A stretch of 64,000 bases of DNA from Sphaeroforma sirkka (Eukaryota > Opisthokonta > Ichthyosporea > Ichthyophonida): assembly GCA_001586965.3 (NCBI GenBank), contig LUCW03000570.1, positions 1 through 64,000 of the forward strand, in the 5' to 3' direction. Both the position numbers and the translations under genes were made by a program. The notes beneath the pieces are model-generated. The model did not search any database, had not been told where the DNA came from, and saw only the letters and a program-made list of their open reading frames with translations. Below, in pieces: positions 49,054 through 64,000 of the stretch (position 1 is the stretch's first letter; the number at the start of each line of letters is the position of its first letter).

Positions 49054-51229
49054 CGGCTGATTTTGCGTTTCACCGGACTTGGCTATATTGCCTCATATTG
49101 TTAGCTACGCTATTAGGTAAATGGTCATTTGGAGTCGTCCATGTTTGCAGGTGCCCAAAGTGGCTGCGATGTTGGTGCTACCTATTGCTCAAGATAATCA
49201 ACATGTGAAAATGTCAATATTCGCCATTTAGAATTTACAAAGTTGGCTGAGTTGCCCACGAATGAGGTGAATAATTTTCGTGGCCTCGTGGGTACTCTAC
49301 TTAGTAGGTCAGCAAGCGAATATATGGAACTTTCGATAGTAACAGTGTTTTGTAAACACCGGCCCAAATGGACTCAGCGCATATCTTCCATGGTCGACTC
49401 ACTTGGCCCAAGCTTCAAACGGGAATTTACTGACCACTTCTTCCTATCAATCTTTCCTGAACCACTACAGCGACTATGAGAGTCATACCATATGTTCATA
49501 CATTGTAACATACATACTTATCATTTTTGAAATAAATAATATTATCCCTACACATGCGTCATCGTTTTCAAGTGTCATTCCTGATCAGAAATTGACTCTG
49601 GTCCTGAAATAATCTACTTAGGTGCTGACCTCTGGTTTGGTCCTAAAATTCACTTACAGGTCGGGCCCTCTGGCCTGGTCTTGAATCTTCACCCAGGGTA
49701 ATTTGTCCACATATTATAGCTGCAGCTTAAAAGTCAGTCTCATCAGCCATAGCTAAAGCAACATCCAAATAATCCGATGCTTCATCACCCGTCATAATTG
49801 TTACTGCACGGCTCATTAAATTGATATCAAACCTTTTGCCCCCTGTAATTGCAAAAAGTATGTATTTATATTAGTGACTAGTAGATACGGGTTGTTATAG
49901 GCCAGCCCATAGAAAAAAGTCATGTTCGTGAAAGGATTGGTACATGGTGTATGATAATTTCGTCGATGCCTATAGCAATAGTACCTTTCCTTTTTGACTG
50001 AGAGTTGGTCTGCGTACGTCCATAGGAGAGGGTAGCATTGTACCGAACCAGGCCCTGCAAATATGCAGTCGACTGGTAAAGCTTTACTATGACGTTGTGA
50101 AACTATCGTCCGCGTATCTCGTAAGAAGGTCTACGGACTACGCTTTCTAACTACAATATGATGACCCGGCAATAATCTAGTTTTTAGTTGCCGCGAACTC
50201 GCTGGAAGAATTGAGTTTGAGTGGATCGCCGCCCCGGATCTTCGTTCGGCTTTGGAAAGCGGAAGAAATGGGCTCGAGATCTATTGCGCATCGTTTCCTC
50301 GTCATTCTTACATATAGCCACTGAGCACAATATAATCGCAACAAACTTGTATTTACCTTTAAAAACAAAACATGACTACGAAATAAATAATATTATCCCT
50401 ACTTGTACAATTTCAGGACAGTACACTTTTGGATAATACAAAAGCACGCCAATATATATATATATAAAATACAGTATTTGAAGACACCCTCTTTGATTTC
50501 CGCTCGAGACCCTATCCAAAGGGCCGTGATCTAATACTACTATTTAGAGAGAAGTGTAAAATTTTTAAAAGGGAGAACGGAGTCAACGGACAAGTCCGTA
50601 GGACACAGAATGTAAAAAAAAAAATCCGTCCCGACTATCAAATCGTGATGCCATTTACATGGATCTGGATTTGGAGAATAAAGACCGAACTTTGAGAGGT
50701 TCGATACAGTTTCTAAAGCTAAAAGCCAAGGGCCCTATGCACTACTCTAGGATTGAATTCGGGATTTGTCCCCGCGGGCCCGCAGACTGCAGAGTCGCAC
50801 CCCACTTCTGGGCTGTTGGAATTTGGCTCGGTTACGTTGAGCGAATCAAAATCGAATCCTAATACGATTGGCACAAAATTGAAAATTCATGACTCAAAAA
50901 TCAAAATACACAAATAATTATAAATATAGAGAAATTGATACCAGAAGACGTCTGTCTGATTTATTATTATTTATTATTTTAAAATAAAAATAAAATTTAC
51001 AATATGTAGTGACTATGCAACAACTTGAATACTTGCTATTTAAAAAATTCACTGACCACTCTCGCTCTCGCTCTCTCTCTGTGTGGTGGGGGAGAGTCTC
51101 TACAGTCTACTCTCTGCTACAGTAGAGCTACATACTATATGTATGAATACATTTCTGTAAAGACCCATAAATATTAATTGAATATAAAAATATATATCCA
51201 TGCTAAACTCTGATTTGGTCTGAGACATC
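49054..51229. other. intergenic before P450
   Basis: Only short frames with no recognisable domain. An exact 20-mer (AATAAATAATATTATCCCTA) occurs at 49531-49550 and 50382-50401. A (CT)n stretch at 51058-51080 and a TATA-like TATAAAAATATATAT at about 51183-51197, some 35-45 bases before the P450 start, are possible promoter elements. Confidence 0.5.
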
Positions 51230-62258
<11,029 letters not shown>

Positions 62259-62798
62259 ATGCTGTCTCTACGTTCGTTTTCCCGCTTGGTAAGATATTTG
62301 TTCATCCGTTGGATCATGTATAGTCTAGTTTATTCATAAGGTGAACTTGTGCGTCCTGGTGCTGTGTCTGTGTTCAGAAGTGGATGTATAGGTGTCTGTT
62401 TCATATTTCAGTAGCATCAAATCGCAAACAATATACTATAGTAAGACATGTGTATGATATATTGTTACATGTACTATATAGTAAACGATTATCTCCTGTT
62501 TCCTTCGGTTGTAATAGTCTGCGTTTTAATTTTTTATTTATGTGGTGTTTGTGTTCTTAGCATCACGTGCAATCGGTATGTGTCTGCGCGTTTTCAAAAC
62601 ACTCTTCATGGAGATAAATATTTGAAACCTACTCAATATTATCGCCATTGTACTGCTATTTTATGTTTCTTCTACTTCGAGTTCAAACGAATCACGTGCG
62701 TATGCTTACATGTTCTTCTTGTATGTTGCATCAACCAGGCTTCCGCCAAGACGGCCACACCAGCAGTATCAGCCCTGCGTCACTACGCTGGAGGTAAG

Positions 62799-62870
<72 letters not shown>

Positions 62871-62897
62871 ATATATATACATAACATCACATAACAC

Positions 62898-62961
<64 letters not shown>

Positions 62962-63735
62962 CATATATATATATATATGTATATATGTACATGTATATAT
63001 ATATATGTGTGTGTGTATATGCATGTATGTTTTTTATGCGGATGTGTTCGAGTAGTATAATGTGGGTTTGCGTAGGATGTTCTTCTGTATCTTCGTATAT
63101 CTATAGTCAAATTTCTTCGTTTCTCGTCGAGTATCAATAGCTATAAATGTAAATGGCGTATTCGGATGCAGTCTCACTTGTTTTTTTTTTGTTTTAGTCT
63201 ATACCCAATAGAAGCACTTGAGAAAGTTAGTTTCATTTCAGTCTGTGGCTTTGTGAATATAAACATTTATCGATGGTCACCAAATATGGCGAAATACATT
63301 GCTAAAGTGGGCGAGTACGTATATACTTCTTGTTCTTTGTATCCAAGTTGCTTTGTTTTTCAAAGTCAACACACCTGCGTCTTGTTAGTTTGATGCTGCG
63401 ATGGACTTTTTCACTGATAGAAGGGATGTTTTTCACTGATACAACACGAACGTCAATACTTATGAACATTATGTATATATAACAACCCACTCATTCCGAA
63501 GTTGGTGCTAAGACTCTCCTATTCTTCCTCTTGTCCATTTACGCCACGACTAGCTGCCCCGTCCACCTCCGAGGTATCTCAGATCCTAGAGGAGCGTCTA
63601 TTAAAGTCCAAGGGTGGTATTGACGTAGAACAGACCGGACGTGTGCTATCCATCGGAGATGGTATTGCACGTGTACACGGTCTGCAACAATGCCAGTGCG
63701 AGGAGATGGTGGAGTTCCAGCCCTCAGGAGTTAAG
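62259..63735 (+). CDS. ATP5F1A: mitochondrial ATP synthase F1 alpha subunit, 5' part
   Basis: Exons 62259-62288, 62739-62793 and 63554-63735 join in frame and give the first 89 residues. The gene runs off the right edge. Exon 1 encodes [10 protein letters not shown] and exon 2 [15 protein letters not shown], together a typical Arg/Ser-rich matrix-targeting presequence. Exon 3 encodes [16 protein letters not shown] and [17 protein letters not shown], then EEMVEF, the conserved N-terminal beta-barrel of F1 alpha. The subunit forms the alpha3beta3 head of complex V. The phases (0, 1 and 0) fit exactly. Exon 1 is only 30 nt and was placed by its donor GTAAGA and phase. An AG at 63987-63988 after a pyrimidine run may be the next acceptor, but the bases that follow do not give the expected residues. 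Confidence 0.92.
62801..63020. repeat. (TA)n microsatellites in ATP synthase intron 2
   Basis: Two long (TA)n runs and a short TG run begin a few bases after the exon 2 donor. Confidence 0.95.
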
Positions 63736-64000
63736 GTGAGCCTGAGTTTGCCTGACTGACGTAGTCTGATTGCAAGGGTCGTGATTGCAAATGTCAGCTG
63801 TGTATGTGACTTAAGTAGTTAGGTTGTCAAGTTGTGGAGTTGAAGTGTATTTATTGAATATTGTCATTATTCTTCAGTAAACAACACTTGGTGGATGGTT
63901 GCGTTAGAGCTGCGTATAGAATTAGGTCTTGACTTTGTAATGTTTGGATGTCATGCGAGGTCCCTTAAGTTTGGCTTTGCCTTTTCAGACTCGTGTATCT

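Noticed and set aside
50659-50862. Short + frame before the P450
   Set aside because: No recognised domain, no splice partners, and a length expected by chance.
63989-64000. Start of ATP synthase alpha exon 4 at the window edge
   Set aside because: The acceptor-like AG is there, but the few following bases do not match the expected protein, so it is not annotated as exon.

Overview
The window looks like a repeat-rich, intron-rich nuclear contig from a unicellular relative of animals. Three host genes lie on the + strand, all with GT-AG introns: an ASH1-type histone methyltransferase (9554-30261), a cytochrome P450 (51230-59596) and the 5' end of the mitochondrial ATP synthase alpha subunit gene (62259 to beyond the right edge). 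The ASH1 gene has the animal-type order AWS-SET-postSET-bromodomain-PHD-BAH. Together with large microsatellite-filled introns and both Ty3/gypsy and Ty1/copia relics, this suggests a holozoan protist, perhaps an ichthyosporean such as Sphaeroforma. The taxon is an inference; no marker gene in the window fixes it.

Layout. 1-6601 holds a broken Ty3/gypsy element on the minus strand (family 1), inserted into a related gag remnant (6602-7736). An AT-microsatellite block follows (7838-8967). The ASH1 gene fills 9.5-30.3 kb with 27 exons; I rebuilt these by hand, and the reading phase is kept at every junction, giving 1514 codons. A degenerate 47-bp minisatellite starts just after its stop codon (30290-31130). 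31-50 kb is a transposon graveyard: a faint LTR-element relic (32.7-35.3 kb), a fragment with a possible YqaJ-like nuclease motif (36.8-37.1 kb), a Ty1/copia relic (37.4-40.2 kb), and a second Ty3/gypsy family on the + strand (42.0-47.06 kb) cut by a rearranged family-1 composite (47059-49053). The P450 follows with nine exons and 533 aa, and then the ATP synthase alpha start with its mitochondrial presequence.

The most unusual signal is what I call exon-edge echoes. In the ASH1 and P450 genes, many introns carry one to five decayed copies of the neighbouring exon's last or first 20-50 bases, including the real splice donor or acceptor. They occur beside the AWS, SET, pre-bromodomain, PHD and BAH exons and beside P450 exons 2, 3 and 6. 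This suggests that introns here grow by local tandem duplication across exon-intron borders, leaving spare or decoy splice sites, some of which still look usable. I know of no name for this pattern.

The three host genes do not form a pathway. They are a chromatin regulator, a membrane monooxygenase and a core oxidative-phosphorylation subunit that happen to be co-oriented neighbours.
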